Below, in pieces: positions 13,422-20,558 of a stretch of DNA of 22,481 nucleotides. This DNA is from Frankiaceae bacterium. Its GTDB lineage: Bacteria > Actinomycetota > Actinomycetes > Mycobacteriales > SCTD01. The position numbers were made by a program, and so were the translations under genes. How positions within the stretch are numbered: the stretch's first letter is position 1; the number at the start of each line of letters is the position of its first letter. Under the pieces are notes generated by a model, which saw nothing but the letters and a program-made list of their open reading frames with translations, made no database searches and was not told the DNA's origin. Where the stretch lies: the NCBI GenBank assembly GCA_947479995.1, contig CANKBT010000011.1, positions 1-22,481 of the forward strand. Direction: 5' to 3'.

Positions 13422-14360
13422 ATGCCCGCACCGACCCGTCCTGCCCGACCCGCCGGACGTCGCAGCGCGGCCCGCGGGGCGACCGCCGTCGCGGCCCTGC
13501 TCGGGCTCGCCCTCGCGGCCACGGCCAGCGCGCCGGGCACGATCCGCGTGCGCCAGGGCGACACCCTGTCCGAGCTGGCCGCCGAGCACGGCGTCACCGT
13601 CGCGGCGCTCAAGGCCGCCAACGGGCGCTCGGGCGACACCATCTACGCCGGCGAGACCCTCCAGGTGCCCGGCACCCGCGAGGCGACCTCGACGAGCACC
13701 ACCCGCGAGGCGGCGTACGTCGTGCAGCCCGGCGACACCGTCACCGCCATCGCCCGCCGGCACGGCACGAGCATCGCCGCGGTCGTGGAGCGCAACGGGC
13801 TGGCGCCCGACGCCCGCGTGCGGGCCGGGCAGCGCCTCGTCGTGCCGAGGACCACCCGCTCGGTGCCCGCGAGCAGCGGCCCGACCACCACGACGGTCGC
13901 CCCGGGCACCGTCGGCGGCTCCGCCGCCCAGCACCGCGCCCAGCTGGCGGCCATGTCCGTGCCGGGCAAGGCCGAGGTGCGCCGCATGATCGCGCAGACC
14001 GCCGGGCGCTACGGCGTGCCGGCGCCGCTCGCGCTCGCCGTCGCCTTCCAGGAGAGCGGCTTCCAGCAGCGCGTCGTCTCGCCGGTCGACGCCATCGGCG
14101 TCATGCAGGTGCTGCCCCGCACCGGCCGCGGCCTGGAGCGCGACGCCGGCCGCCCGCTCGACCTGCTGGACACGCAGGACAACGTCACCGCGGGCGTGCT
14201 GCTGCTGCGCCAGCTGCTGCGCTCGGAGGGCTCCGTCGACGCCGCGCTGGCCGGCTACTACCAGGGCGTCGGCTCCATCGCGCGCAAGGGCGTGCTGCCG
14301 CAGACCGTGCAGTACGTCCGCAACATCAACGCCCTCATGGTGCGCTTCGCGAACGGGTGA
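13422..14360 (+). CDS. Secreted LysM lytic transglycosylase
   Basis: A 312-residue exported peptidoglycan hydrolase. Residues 1-36 form an Arg-rich signal peptide with an ALLGLALAATASA core. LysM domains are at about 41-83 (VRQGDTLSELAAEHGV) and 98-142 (VVQPGDTVTAIARRHG), joined by a Thr/Ser linker. After a second Pro/Thr linker, an SLT (goose-lysozyme-like) domain covers about 186-305 with catalytic Glu211 in AFQESGF, then VDAIGVMQVLP and a YYQG motif. It would bind and cleave glycan strands in the wall. ATG 13422 has a GGGAG ribosome site about 9 nt upstream. A kinase that probably senses wall fragments follows 31 bp later. The 9-bp repeat array upstream suggests control by an MtrA-like regulator. 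Confidence 0.92.
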   Translation: MPAPTRPARPAGRRSAARGATAVAALLGLALAATASAPGTIRVRQGDTLSELAAEHGVTVAALKAANGRSGDTIYAGETLQVPGTREATSTSTTREAAYVVQPGDTVTAIARRHGTSIAAVVERNGLAPDARVRAGQRLVVPRTTRSVPASSGPTTTTVAPGTVGGSAAQHRAQLAAMSVPGKAEVRRMIAQTAGRYGVPAPLALAVAFQESGFQQRVVSPVDAIGVMQVLPRTGRGLERDAGRPLDLLDTQDNVTAGVLLLRQLLRSEGSVDAALAGYYQGVGSIARKGVLPQTVQYVRNINALMVRFANG

Positions 14361-14377
14361 CGCCCGGGTGCCGCCCG

Positions 14378-14394
14378 TAGGATCGCGCCTCGTG
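14378..14394 (+). promoter_or_regulatory. Leaderless-type promoter of the PASTA kinase gene
   Basis: TAGGAT (14378-14383), 8 nt, GTG 14392. The gap is one or two bases longer than for the other genes, so the mRNA may have 0-2 extra 5' bases. Confidence 0.5.
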
Positions 14395-16311
14395 GACCCC
14401 CGGCAGGCGCGCACCCGCGACCCGCTGGTGGGCGTGCTCCTCGAGGGCCGCTACCGCCTGCTCGCCCGGCTCGGGCGCGGCGGCATGGGCACGGTCTACG
14501 AGGCCGTCGACGTGCGGCTCGACCGCGTCGTCGCCGTCAAGGTGATGCGCTGGGGGCTCGGCGAGAGCGGCGACGACACCGCCTGGGTCGGCCGCTTCGT
14601 GCAGGAGGCCAAGCTCGCCGCGCGGCTCTCGCTGCCCGAGGTCGTCGCCGTGCACGACCAGGGGTGGGACCGCGACGGCGACCACGTGTACCTCGTCATG
14701 GAGCTCGTCCGCGGGCGCGACCTGCGGGCCGTGCTGCGCGACGCGGGGCGGCTCAGCCCGTCGCAGGCGCTCGCGGTGCTCGAGCCGGTCGCGCAGGCCC
14801 TCGCCGGCGCCCACGCGCAGGGCCTGGTGCACCGCGACGTGAAGCCCGAGAACGTGCTGCTCGCCGACGACGGCCGCGTCAAGGTCGCCGACTTCGGCCT
14901 GGCCCGCGCGGTCGAGGACTCCCGCGGCACCCGGCAGAGCAGCGGCCTGGTCGGCACCGTCGTCTACCTGTCCCCCGAGCAGCTCGACGGCCGCCCCGCC
15001 GGTCCCGCGGCCGACGTCTACGCCTGCGGCATCCTGCTGTGGGAGGCGCTCACCGGCACCCCGCCCTACACCGGCGCGCCCGGCCACGTCGTCGCGCAGC
15101 ACCTCACCGCCGACGTGCCGCCGCCGTCCTCCGTCGTCGACGGCGTGCCGCCCGCGGTCGACGACCTGGTGCGGCGCATGACCCGGCGCGACCCGCTGCT
15201 GCGCCCGGTCGACGGCGGCGCGCTGCTGTCGGAGGTGCGGGCCCTGCGCGCCGCGCTGCCGCCGCCCGAGCCCTGGGCCCCGCCGTCCGCGGTCGTGCTG
15301 CCGGACGCCGACGCGACGCGGGTGCTGCCCCTCGGCCCCGTCGAGGGCGCCACCGACGCGCTCGTGCCGCCGCAGCGCCACGCGCCGACCGCGCCGGTGC
15401 CGCTCGTCGCCGCGCCCCTGCGCCGCCGTCGGCGGCGACCGCGCCGGCTGGTCGTCGCGCTCGCCGTGCTGCTGCTCGCGCTCGCCGGCGGCGGCGGGGC
15501 GTGGTGGCTCGCGGAGGGCCGCTACGCGCAGGCCACCGCGGTGCTCACGCTGACCGCCGCCGACGCCGAGGCGCAGCTGCGCGCCGACGGCTTCGACGTC
15601 GAGGTCGAGCCGGCCGCCGTCTTCGACGAGCGCATCCCCGCCGGCCACGTCGTGCGGCAGGACCCCGCGCCCGGCGACCGCGTGCTGCGCGGCACGACCG
15701 TCGCCCTCGTGCTGTCCAAGGGCCCCGACCGGCGCTCGGTGCCGACGCTCGCGGGCTCGACCCGCGAGGCCGCGGCGAGCGCGCTGGCCGCCGTCGGGCT
15801 GCGCGTCGGCGAGGTCACCGAGGAGTTCTCCGCCGAGCCGCTCGGCACGGTGCTGCGCAGCGACCCCGAGGTCGGGGCGTCGCTGCGGCCCGGCACCGCG
15901 GTCGCGCTCGTCGTCAGCAAGGGCGTCGAGCAGCTGCCCGTGCCGGACGTGCGCGGGCAGGAGCGGGCGGCGGCCGAGGCGGCGCTCGCCGAGGCCGGCT
16001 TCACCACCACGGTCACCGAGGCCTTCGACGAGCAGGTGGAGGCCGGCCGGGTCGTCGACCAGTCGCCGTCGTCCGGCATCGCCGGCCGCGGCTCGGCCGT
16101 CGCGCTCGTCGTGAGCCGCGGGCCCGACCTGCAGACGGTCCCGGGCGGGCTCGTCGGCAGCAGCGTCGACAGCGCCCGCGCGCAGCTCGAGGCGCTCGGC
16201 CTCGACGTCACGGTCCGCTCCATCCCCGGCCCGGGCACGGTGCGCTCGGTCAGCCCGGGCGAGGGCAGCCGGGTGCGCAAGGGCAGCGAGGTCACGCTCT
16301 TCGTCTTCTAG
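14392..16311 (+). CDS. pknL: PASTA-domain Ser/Thr protein kinase (PknL/PknB type)
   Basis: Transmembrane receptor kinase, 639 residues. Kinase domain about 20-285: Gly loop GRGGMG (28-33), Lys50 in VAVK, HRDVKPEN (His147-Asn154), DFG at 167-169, activation segment with Thr180, Ser183, Ser184 and Thr189, and SPE (194-196), all intact. A Pro-rich juxtamembrane region and an Arg cluster precede one membrane helix (353-373). Four PASTA domains of about 65 residues each fill the outside (about 380-639); they bind muropeptides in related kinases. Synteny with Rv2175c and aroG points to PknL, although M. tuberculosis PknL has no PASTA domains, so the symbol reflects position rather than domain match. 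GTG 14392 is preferred; GTG 14368 would add eight residues. Likely targets are the Rv2175c-like protein and wall enzymes. Confidence 0.92.
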   Translation: MDPRQARTRDPLVGVLLEGRYRLLARLGRGGMGTVYEAVDVRLDRVVAVKVMRWGLGESGDDTAWVGRFVQEAKLAARLSLPEVVAVHDQGWDRDGDHVYLVMELVRGRDLRAVLRDAGRLSPSQALAVLEPVAQALAGAHAQGLVHRDVKPENVLLADDGRVKVADFGLARAVEDSRGTRQSSGLVGTVVYLSPEQLDGRPAGPAADVYACGILLWEALTGTPPYTGAPGHVVAQHLTADVPPPSSVVDGVPPAVDDLVRRMTRRDPLLRPVDGGALLSEVRALRAALPPPEPWAPPSAVVLPDADATRVLPLGPVEGATDALVPPQRHAPTAPVPLVAAPLRRRRRRPRRLVVALAVLLLALAGGGGAWWLAEGRYAQATAVLTLTAADAEAQLRADGFDVEVEPAAVFDERIPAGHVVRQDPAPGDRVLRGTTVALVLSKGPDRRSVPTLAGSTREAAASALAAVGLRVGEVTEEFSAEPLGTVLRSDPEVGASLRPGTAVALVVSKGVEQLPVPDVRGQERAAAEAALAEAGFTTTVTEAFDEQVEAGRVVDQSPSSGIAGRGSAVALVVSRGPDLQTVPGGLVGSSVDSARAQLEALGLDVTVRSIPGPGTVRSVSPGEGSRVRKGSEVTLFVF

Positions 16312-16366
16312 GCCGGGCGCCCTGCGCCTCTGACCTGGGCGGTTCGCGCCCGCCCGGGGCGTCTGC

Positions 16367-16381
16367 CACAGTCTCCGGGTG
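16367..16381 (+). promoter_or_regulatory. Leaderless promoter of nfo
   Basis: CACAGT (16367-16372), 6 nt, GTG 16379. Confidence 0.5.
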
Positions 16382-17239
16382 CCTCCCCGCAAGCCGTCCC
16401 CGGTCGGGGCCCACGTCCCCGTGAGCGGGGGCCTGGTCAAGGGCCTGGCGTACGCGCGCGAGATCGGCGCGGGGGCCGTGCAGGTGTTCGTGTCGAACCC
16501 GCGCGGCTGGGCGCCGAGCGCCGGCGACCCGCAGCAGGACGCCGCCTTCCGGCTGGCCTGCGCGCGCGACGGCATCCCGGCGTACGTGCACGCGCCCTAC
16601 CTCGTGAACTTCGGCTCGCCCACCGAGGCGACGCAGCGCAAGAGCGTCGACGCGGTGCGCCACGCGCTCGCCCGGGGCGCGGCGATCGGCGCGCGCGGCG
16701 TCGTCGTGCACGCCGGCAGCGCGGTCGCCGGCGCGCACCGCGAGGAGGCGCTCGTGCAGCTGCGCGAGCTGCTGCTCCCCGTGCTCGACGGCCTCGGCGA
16801 CGACGACCCGCAGCTGCTCGTCGAGCCGACCGCCGGCGGCGGGCAGGCGCTCGCCGCGACCGTGCAGGACCTCGGCCCGTGGTTCGCCGCGGTCGACGAC
16901 CACCCGCGCCTCGGCGTCTGCCTCGACACCTGCCACGCGTACGCCGCCGGGCACGACCTCGCGCAGCCCGGCGGCATGAAGAAGGCGCTCGACGCGCTCG
17001 TCAAGACGGTCGGGCGCGGGCGCCTCGGGCTGGTGCACGCCAACGACTCCAAGGACCCGCTCGGCTCGACCCGCGACCGGCACGAGGCCATCGGCGCGGG
17101 CTCGATCGGGCGCGACCCGTTCGCCGAGCTGTTCCGCCACCCGGCGACCCGCGGCGTGCCGGTCGTCATCGAGACGCCGGGCGACGCGGCGAGCCACCGC
17201 AAGGACGTCGAGACGCTGTGCGAGCTGCGCGACCGCTGA
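16379..17239 (+). CDS. nfo: Deoxyribonuclease IV (AP endonuclease, Nfo/EndoIV)
   Basis: Zinc-dependent TIM-barrel endonuclease that cuts DNA 5' of abasic sites in base-excision repair. The protein has 286 residues. All signature blocks are present: GAHVPVSGG, VHAPYLVNFGSP, VVVHAGS, LLVEPTAGGG (metal Glu), LGVCLDTCHAYAAGHD (metal Asp and His), the LVHANDSKDPLGSTRDRHEAIGAGSIG region, and VVIETPG. GTG 16379 follows a -10-like CACAGT by 6 nt. Its last codons and TGA stop lie in the first copy of a 32-bp-period tandem repeat, so a second TGA lies 32 bp downstream; the coding region itself is intact. Confidence 0.95.
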   Translation: MPPRKPSPVGAHVPVSGGLVKGLAYAREIGAGAVQVFVSNPRGWAPSAGDPQQDAAFRLACARDGIPAYVHAPYLVNFGSPTEATQRKSVDAVRHALARGAAIGARGVVVHAGSAVAGAHREEALVQLRELLLPVLDGLGDDDPQLLVEPTAGGGQALAATVQDLGPWFAAVDDHPRLGVCLDTCHAYAAGHDLAQPGGMKKALDALVKTVGRGRLGLVHANDSKDPLGSTRDRHEAIGAGSIGRDPFAELFRHPATRGVPVVIETPGDAASHRKDVETLCELRDR

Positions 17240-17279
17240 CGCGGCCGCCGGGCGGGCTGCGCGACCGCTGACGCGGCCG
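17224..17279. repeat. Tandem duplication of the 3' end of nfo (period 32 bp)
   Basis: A 24-bp block containing the codons for Leu-Arg-Asp-Arg and the TGA stop occurs at 17224-17247 and again, identical, at 17256-17279. The remaining bases of the 32-bp period are similar. This looks like a replication-slippage duplication. Confidence 0.8.
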
Positions 17280-17293
17280 ACGGGCCCGACGGG

Positions 17294-17935
17294 CTAGGCC
17301 GGGCCGTCCCCCGGGTCCTCCTGGTAGGAGTACCGCTGCTCGCGCCAGGGGTCGGCGCGGTTGTGGTAGCCGCGCTCCTCCCAGAAGCCCCGACGGTCCT
17401 CGGTGAGGTACTCCACGCCGCGGACCCACTTGGGGCCCTTCCACGCGTACAGGTGCGGCACGACCAGGCGCAGCGGGGCGCCGTGGTCGGCGGTGAGCGG
17501 CTCGCCGTCGCGGTGGGTGACGAGCAGCGCGTCCGCGCTCGAGAAGTCCTCGAGCGTCATGTTGGCGCTGTAGCCGTACTCCGCCCAGACGAGCACGTGC
17601 GTCGTCGCGGCCGACGGCGGCGCGAGCCCGAGCAGCGTCTGCGTGCTCACGCCGCGCCAGGTGTTGCCGAGCACCGAGAACTTCGTGACGCAGTGGAAGT
17701 CGGCCTCGACGGTCGCGCGCGGCAGGTGCCCGAACTCCGGCCACGTCCAGCGCGTCACCTCGCCGGACGCCGTCTCGCCGAAGACCTTGAGGTCCCACGC
17801 GTCGGGCTTGAAGGCCGGCACCGGGCCGTAGTGCAGGACCGGCCAGCCGCGCGGCACGTACTGGCCGGGGGGCAGCCGGTCCTCCGCTCCCGCGGCGCGC
17901 TTGCGGGCGCCCAGGCGGTCGAAGGGGGTGGTCAC
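17294..17935 (-). CDS. Sulfite-oxidase-like molybdopterin oxidoreductase
   Basis: A 213-residue cytosolic protein consisting of only the molybdopterin-binding domain of the sulfite oxidase family (SUOX fold). The Mo-ligating cysteine is in the FHCVTKFSVLGNTWRGVS segment; other conserved parts are PPGQYVPRGWPVLHYGPVP at the start, YSANMTLEDF, HGAPLRLVVPHLYAWKGPKWVRGVEYL and WEERGYHNRADPW near the C-terminus. No Tat signal and no heme or dimerisation domain are present, unlike MsrP or full sulfite oxidases. The substrate is unknown; short versions are common in actinobacteria. GTG 17935 follows CACACT by 6 nt. Divergent from the DAHP-synthase leader, with 54 bp between starts. Confidence 0.9.
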   Translation of the reverse strand: MTTPFDRLGARKRAAGAEDRLPPGQYVPRGWPVLHYGPVPAFKPDAWDLKVFGETASGEVTRWTWPEFGHLPRATVEADFHCVTKFSVLGNTWRGVSTQTLLGLAPPSAATTHVLVWAEYGYSANMTLEDFSSADALLVTHRDGEPLTADHGAPLRLVVPHLYAWKGPKWVRGVEYLTEDRRGFWEERGYHNRADPWREQRYSYQEDPGDGPA

Positions 17936-17947
17936 CGGGCCAGTGTG
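17933..17947 (-). promoter_or_regulatory. Leaderless promoter of the molybdopterin oxidoreductase
   Basis: Minus strand CACACT (17947-17942), 6 nt, GTG 17935. Confidence 0.55.
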
Positions 17948-17977
17948 ACGCTCCCGGCGGCACCGCCTGCGCCGGGG

Positions 17978-17992
17978 TAGGGTCGCCGCGTG
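17978..17992 (+). promoter_or_regulatory. Leaderless promoter of the DAHP-synthase leader ORF
   Basis: TAGGGT (17978-17983), 6 nt, GTG 17990. The same spacing as for full-length genes marks the tiny downstream ORF as translated. Confidence 0.65.
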
Positions 17993-18049
17993 ACGTCGCG
18001 CTGGTCCTACGCCTCCCCCGCCGGGCTCCCCCGGTCGGGTGCCGCGTAG
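17990..18049 (+). CDS. 19-residue leader peptide with Trp and Tyr codons (attenuator)
   Basis: The ORF encodes VTSRWSYASPAGLPRSGAA and stops at TAG 18047-18049. Its GTG sits 6 nt after a -10 hexamer, so it is probably translated from the extreme 5' end of the transcript. Trp5 (18002-18004) and Tyr7 (18008-18010) are end products of the pathway started by the next gene, a DAHP synthase, and an intrinsic terminator follows 18 nt after the stop. This is the arrangement of a ribosome-mediated attenuator. GGGCTC in codons 12-13 (18023-18028) can pair with GAGCCC, the 5' arm of the terminator, as a possible antiterminator. A stem GGTCGG/CCGACC (18033-18062) overlaps the stop codon. That one Trp and one Tyr codon are enough to sense starvation is inference. 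Confidence 0.7.
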   Translation: MTSRWSYASPAGLPRSGAA

Positions 18050-18067
18050 CGCACCGCCGACCACCAC

Positions 18068-18100
18068 GAGCCCCGGGCAACCGCCCGGGGCTCTCGTCTT
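18068..18100 (+). terminator. Intrinsic terminator of the aroF leader
   Basis: Perfect 11-bp GC-rich stem GAGCCCCGGGC (18068-18078) / GCCCGGGGCTC (18083-18093) with an AACC loop, followed by TCGTCTT. It lies between the leader peptide and the DAHP-synthase ribosome site, so it would stop transcription before the gene unless disrupted. Confidence 0.85.
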
Positions 18101-18116
18101 GCCAGGGGGGCACCAC

Positions 18117-19139
18117 ATGGTCGTCGTGATGCGGAGGGACGCCACCGCCGCGGAGGTCGACGCGGTCGTCGAGCGGGTCGAGACCGCCGGCGGCGAGGCG
18201 TTCGTGAGCCGGGGCGTGCAGCGCACGATCATCGGCCTGGTCGGCGACGTCACGCACTTCGCCTCGCTCAACCTCAAGGCCATGCCGGGCGTCGGCGACG
18301 TCCACCGCGTCAGCAAGCCCTACAAGCTCGTCAGCCGCGAGAACCACCCGACCTCCTCGGTCGTCGAGGTCGGCGGCGTGCCGATCGGCCCGGGCACCTT
18401 CACGCTCATCGCCGGCCCCTGCGCGGTCGAGACGCCCGAGCAGACCCTCGAGGCCGCGCGCATGGCGCAGTCGGCCGGGGCGACGCTGCTGCGCGGCGGG
18501 GCGTACAAGCCCCGCACCTCCCCGTACGCCTTCCAGGGCCTCGGGGCGCGCGGGCTCGACATCCTCGCCGACGTGCGCGCCGAGACCGGCATGCCGGTCG
18601 TCACCGAGGTCACCGACGCCGCCGACGTCGCGCTCGTCGCGGAGAAGGCCGACATGCTGCAGGTCGGCACCCGCAACATGCAGAACTTCGCGCTGCTGCA
18701 GGCCGTGGGCAGCGCCGGCCGGCCCGTGATGCTCAAGCGCGGCATGACCGCGACGTACGACGAGTGGCTCATGGCCGCGGAGTACGTCGCGCAGCGCGGC
18801 AACCTCGACATCGTGCTGTGCGAGCGCGGCATCCGGACCTTCGAGACCGGCACGCGCAACACCCTCGACGTGTCGGCCGTGCCGGTGCTGCAGGCGCTGT
18901 CGCACCTGCCGGTCGTCGTCGACCCGTCGCACTCGGGCGGGCGCCGCGACCTCGTCGTGCCGCTCACGCGCGCGGCGATCGCCGTCGGCGCCGACGCGGT
19001 CATCGTCGACGTGCACCCCGACCCGACCGCGGCGCTGTGCGACGGCCCGCAGGCGCTGTTCGGCGACGACCTCGACGCGCTCGCGGCCGCGTGCCGCGAC
19101 CTGCCGCCGGTCGTCGGCCGCCGCCTCGTCACCCGCTGA
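18117..19139 (+). CDS. aroF: Type I-beta DAHP synthase (3-deoxy-7-phosphoheptulonate synthase)
   Basis: First enzyme of the shikimate pathway: PEP plus erythrose 4-phosphate to DAHP. The protein has 340 residues: an N-terminal ferredoxin-like regulatory domain (about 1-70, VVVMRRDATAAEVDAVVERV and later KPYKLVSRE) and a TIM barrel. Active-site blocks: AGPCAVE (metal Cys), RGGAYKPRTSPYAFQG, VGTRNMQNF, LKRGM and VVDPSHSGGRRD. In Thermotoga the same domain arrangement is inhibited by Tyr and Phe. ATG 18117 has a strong ribosome site (AGGGGGG, 6 nt spacing), the best in the window, as expected for a gene behind a leader. GTG 18039 in frame is rejected because it precedes the terminator. A second, unrelated class II DAHP synthase lies at 20559. 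Confidence 0.94.
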   Translation: MVVVMRRDATAAEVDAVVERVETAGGEAFVSRGVQRTIIGLVGDVTHFASLNLKAMPGVGDVHRVSKPYKLVSRENHPTSSVVEVGGVPIGPGTFTLIAGPCAVETPEQTLEAARMAQSAGATLLRGGAYKPRTSPYAFQGLGARGLDILADVRAETGMPVVTEVTDAADVALVAEKADMLQVGTRNMQNFALLQAVGSAGRPVMLKRGMTATYDEWLMAAEYVAQRGNLDIVLCERGIRTFETGTRNTLDVSAVPVLQALSHLPVVVDPSHSGGRRDLVVPLTRAAIAVGADAVIVDVHPDPTAALCDGPQALFGDDLDALAAACRDLPPVVGRRLVTR

Positions 19140-19170
19140 GGGGCCCCGCCGCCGCGGCGCCCGCACGTCC

Positions 19171-19186
19171 TAGGCTCGACGCCGTG
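19171..19186 (+). promoter_or_regulatory. Leaderless promoter of the sigma-like fusion gene
   Basis: TAGGCT (19171-19176), 7 nt, GTG 19184. Confidence 0.6.
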
Positions 19187-20551
19187 CGTGCCGCCGAGGC
19201 GGTCGGCGGTGAGCTGTCGGCCGAGGACCTGCTGGCGGCCGTGCGCGTCCACGCCGACCGGGTGCACGACGCCGTCCGGCGCCAGGGCGCGGGCGGCGCC
19301 GCGGCCGCCGAGGTCGTCGAGGCGTCGGCGCTCGACACCGTCGCCCGCGCCGGGCAGCGCGGCGGCCACGGCTTCGCGACCGTCGGCGCGGCGGTCGGCT
19401 GGTGGTTCTCCCGAGCCCGGGCGCTCGGCCAGCAGGTGGCGCACGACGACGGCGAGCTGCCGGTCGGGCGCGGCCTGCTCGCCGGCGACGAGGTGCAGGA
19501 GCTGCTCGCCGAGGCGCTCGAGCACCGGCCCGAGCGCGAGCGCACCGCGCTGCTGCTGCGCGACGCGTACGACCTGCCCGCCGACGTCGTCGCCGCCGCG
19601 CTCGGCACCGACGCCGAGAGCGCGATGCGGCTCGTCGGCCGGGCCCGCACGGCGCTGCTGCCCGAGGTCTACGACACGACGGTGCCGACGCTCGACGGCC
19701 ACGCGGTCGACGAGGCGTCGCTCGCGCGGCTGAGCGAGGGCCGGCAGGTGCAGGCGCGCGACGCGACGACGCGGCGCCACGCGCAGGCGTGCGGGCTGTG
19801 CCGCCCGGTCGTCGAGGCCCAGGAGGACGCCCGCCGGCTGCTCGTCGGCATGTCGGTCGTCGCGATGCCCGACGCCGCGCGCGAGCGGCTGCTCGACGTC
19901 GTCGCGGCCGAGGCCGGGCGCGTGCTGCCGACGCAGGCCGAGCTGGCCGCGCGCGCCGAGGAGCTCGAGGAGGAGGACGTGCCGCGCCGGCTGTTCTCCC
20001 CGCTGCTGGTGCTGCTCGCGCTCCTGCTCGCCGCCGGCACGGGCGTGGCGCTGGGCGCCGCGACGAGCGGCGACGAGCCGGAGGGCATCCGCGTCGACGC
20101 GCTGCCGCCGGTCACCGCTCCCCCGGCGCCGACGCTGCCGCCCGACGCGACGCCGCGCGTGCCGACGACGCCGCCGCGCCCGACCACCAGCGTCTTCACG
20201 ATCACCCCCTCGCCGTCGCCGACGCCCACGCGCACGACGGCGACGCCGGCGCCCTCCGGCACCGCCCCGGCGGCCGCCGCCGACATCGGGCTGAGCCCGG
20301 CGACCGGGCCGAACGGCACGGTGGTCACCGTGACGGGCGAGGGCTTCACGCCGGCCGAGACGGTGACGGTCACCTACCTCGACCGGCTGGGGCAGCCCAC
20401 CGGCAGCACGGCCAGCGCGGTCGTGTCGTCGCGCGGCACGTGGAGCGCCACGCTCACCGCGCAGGACCCGACCGGGCTGCCGGGCGCGCACGAGGTGCAG
20501 GCCACCGACGGGCAGGTCACCGCGACGGCCACCTTCACGGCCACCGCCTGA
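19184..20551 (+). CDS. Sigma-factor-like / ZAS zinc motif / transmembrane / Ig-like fusion protein
   Basis: A 455-residue protein. Residues about 12-85 resemble an ECF sigma-2 region (LLAAVRVHADRVHDAVRRQG), though the part equivalent to 2.3-2.4 is atypical. Residues about 98-160 form a clear sigma-4-like helix-turn-helix (LEHRPERERTALLLRDAYDLPADVVAAALG). His199-x3-Cys203-x2-Cys206 is the ZAS zinc motif of anti-sigma factors. One membrane helix (about 270-292) follows a Glu-rich stretch. Outside are a Pro/Thr linker (about 300-360) and an IPT/Ig-like domain (367-455, LSPATGPNGTVVTVTGEGF). I infer a membrane-tethered regulator carrying sigma, anti-sigma and sensor on one chain, like the fused ECF groups. 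Whether the sigma part is active is unknown. It follows aroF by 44 bp with its own promoter. Confidence 0.75.
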   Translation: MRAAEAVGGELSAEDLLAAVRVHADRVHDAVRRQGAGGAAAAEVVEASALDTVARAGQRGGHGFATVGAAVGWWFSRARALGQQVAHDDGELPVGRGLLAGDEVQELLAEALEHRPERERTALLLRDAYDLPADVVAAALGTDAESAMRLVGRARTALLPEVYDTTVPTLDGHAVDEASLARLSEGRQVQARDATTRRHAQACGLCRPVVEAQEDARRLLVGMSVVAMPDAARERLLDVVAAEAGRVLPTQAELAARAEELEEEDVPRRLFSPLLVLLALLLAAGTGVALGAATSGDEPEGIRVDALPPVTAPPAPTLPPDATPRVPTTPPRPTTSVFTITPSPSPTPTRTTATPAPSGTAPAAAADIGLSPATGPNGTVVTVTGEGFTPAETVTVTYLDRLGQPTGSTASAVVSSRGTWSATLTAQDPTGLPGAHEVQATDGQVTATATFTATA

Positions 20552-20558
20552 CGCGGGC

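Noticed and set aside
14335..16575. 746-codon minus-strand open frame opposite the kinase
   Set aside because: Antisense shadow with low-complexity composition; the plus strand has an intact kinase with four PASTA domains.
18039..18116. In-frame GTG 18039 as start of the type I-beta DAHP synthase
   Set aside because: Translation would have to read through the leader stop region and the terminator stem; ATG 18117 has a perfect ribosome site and fits the family length.
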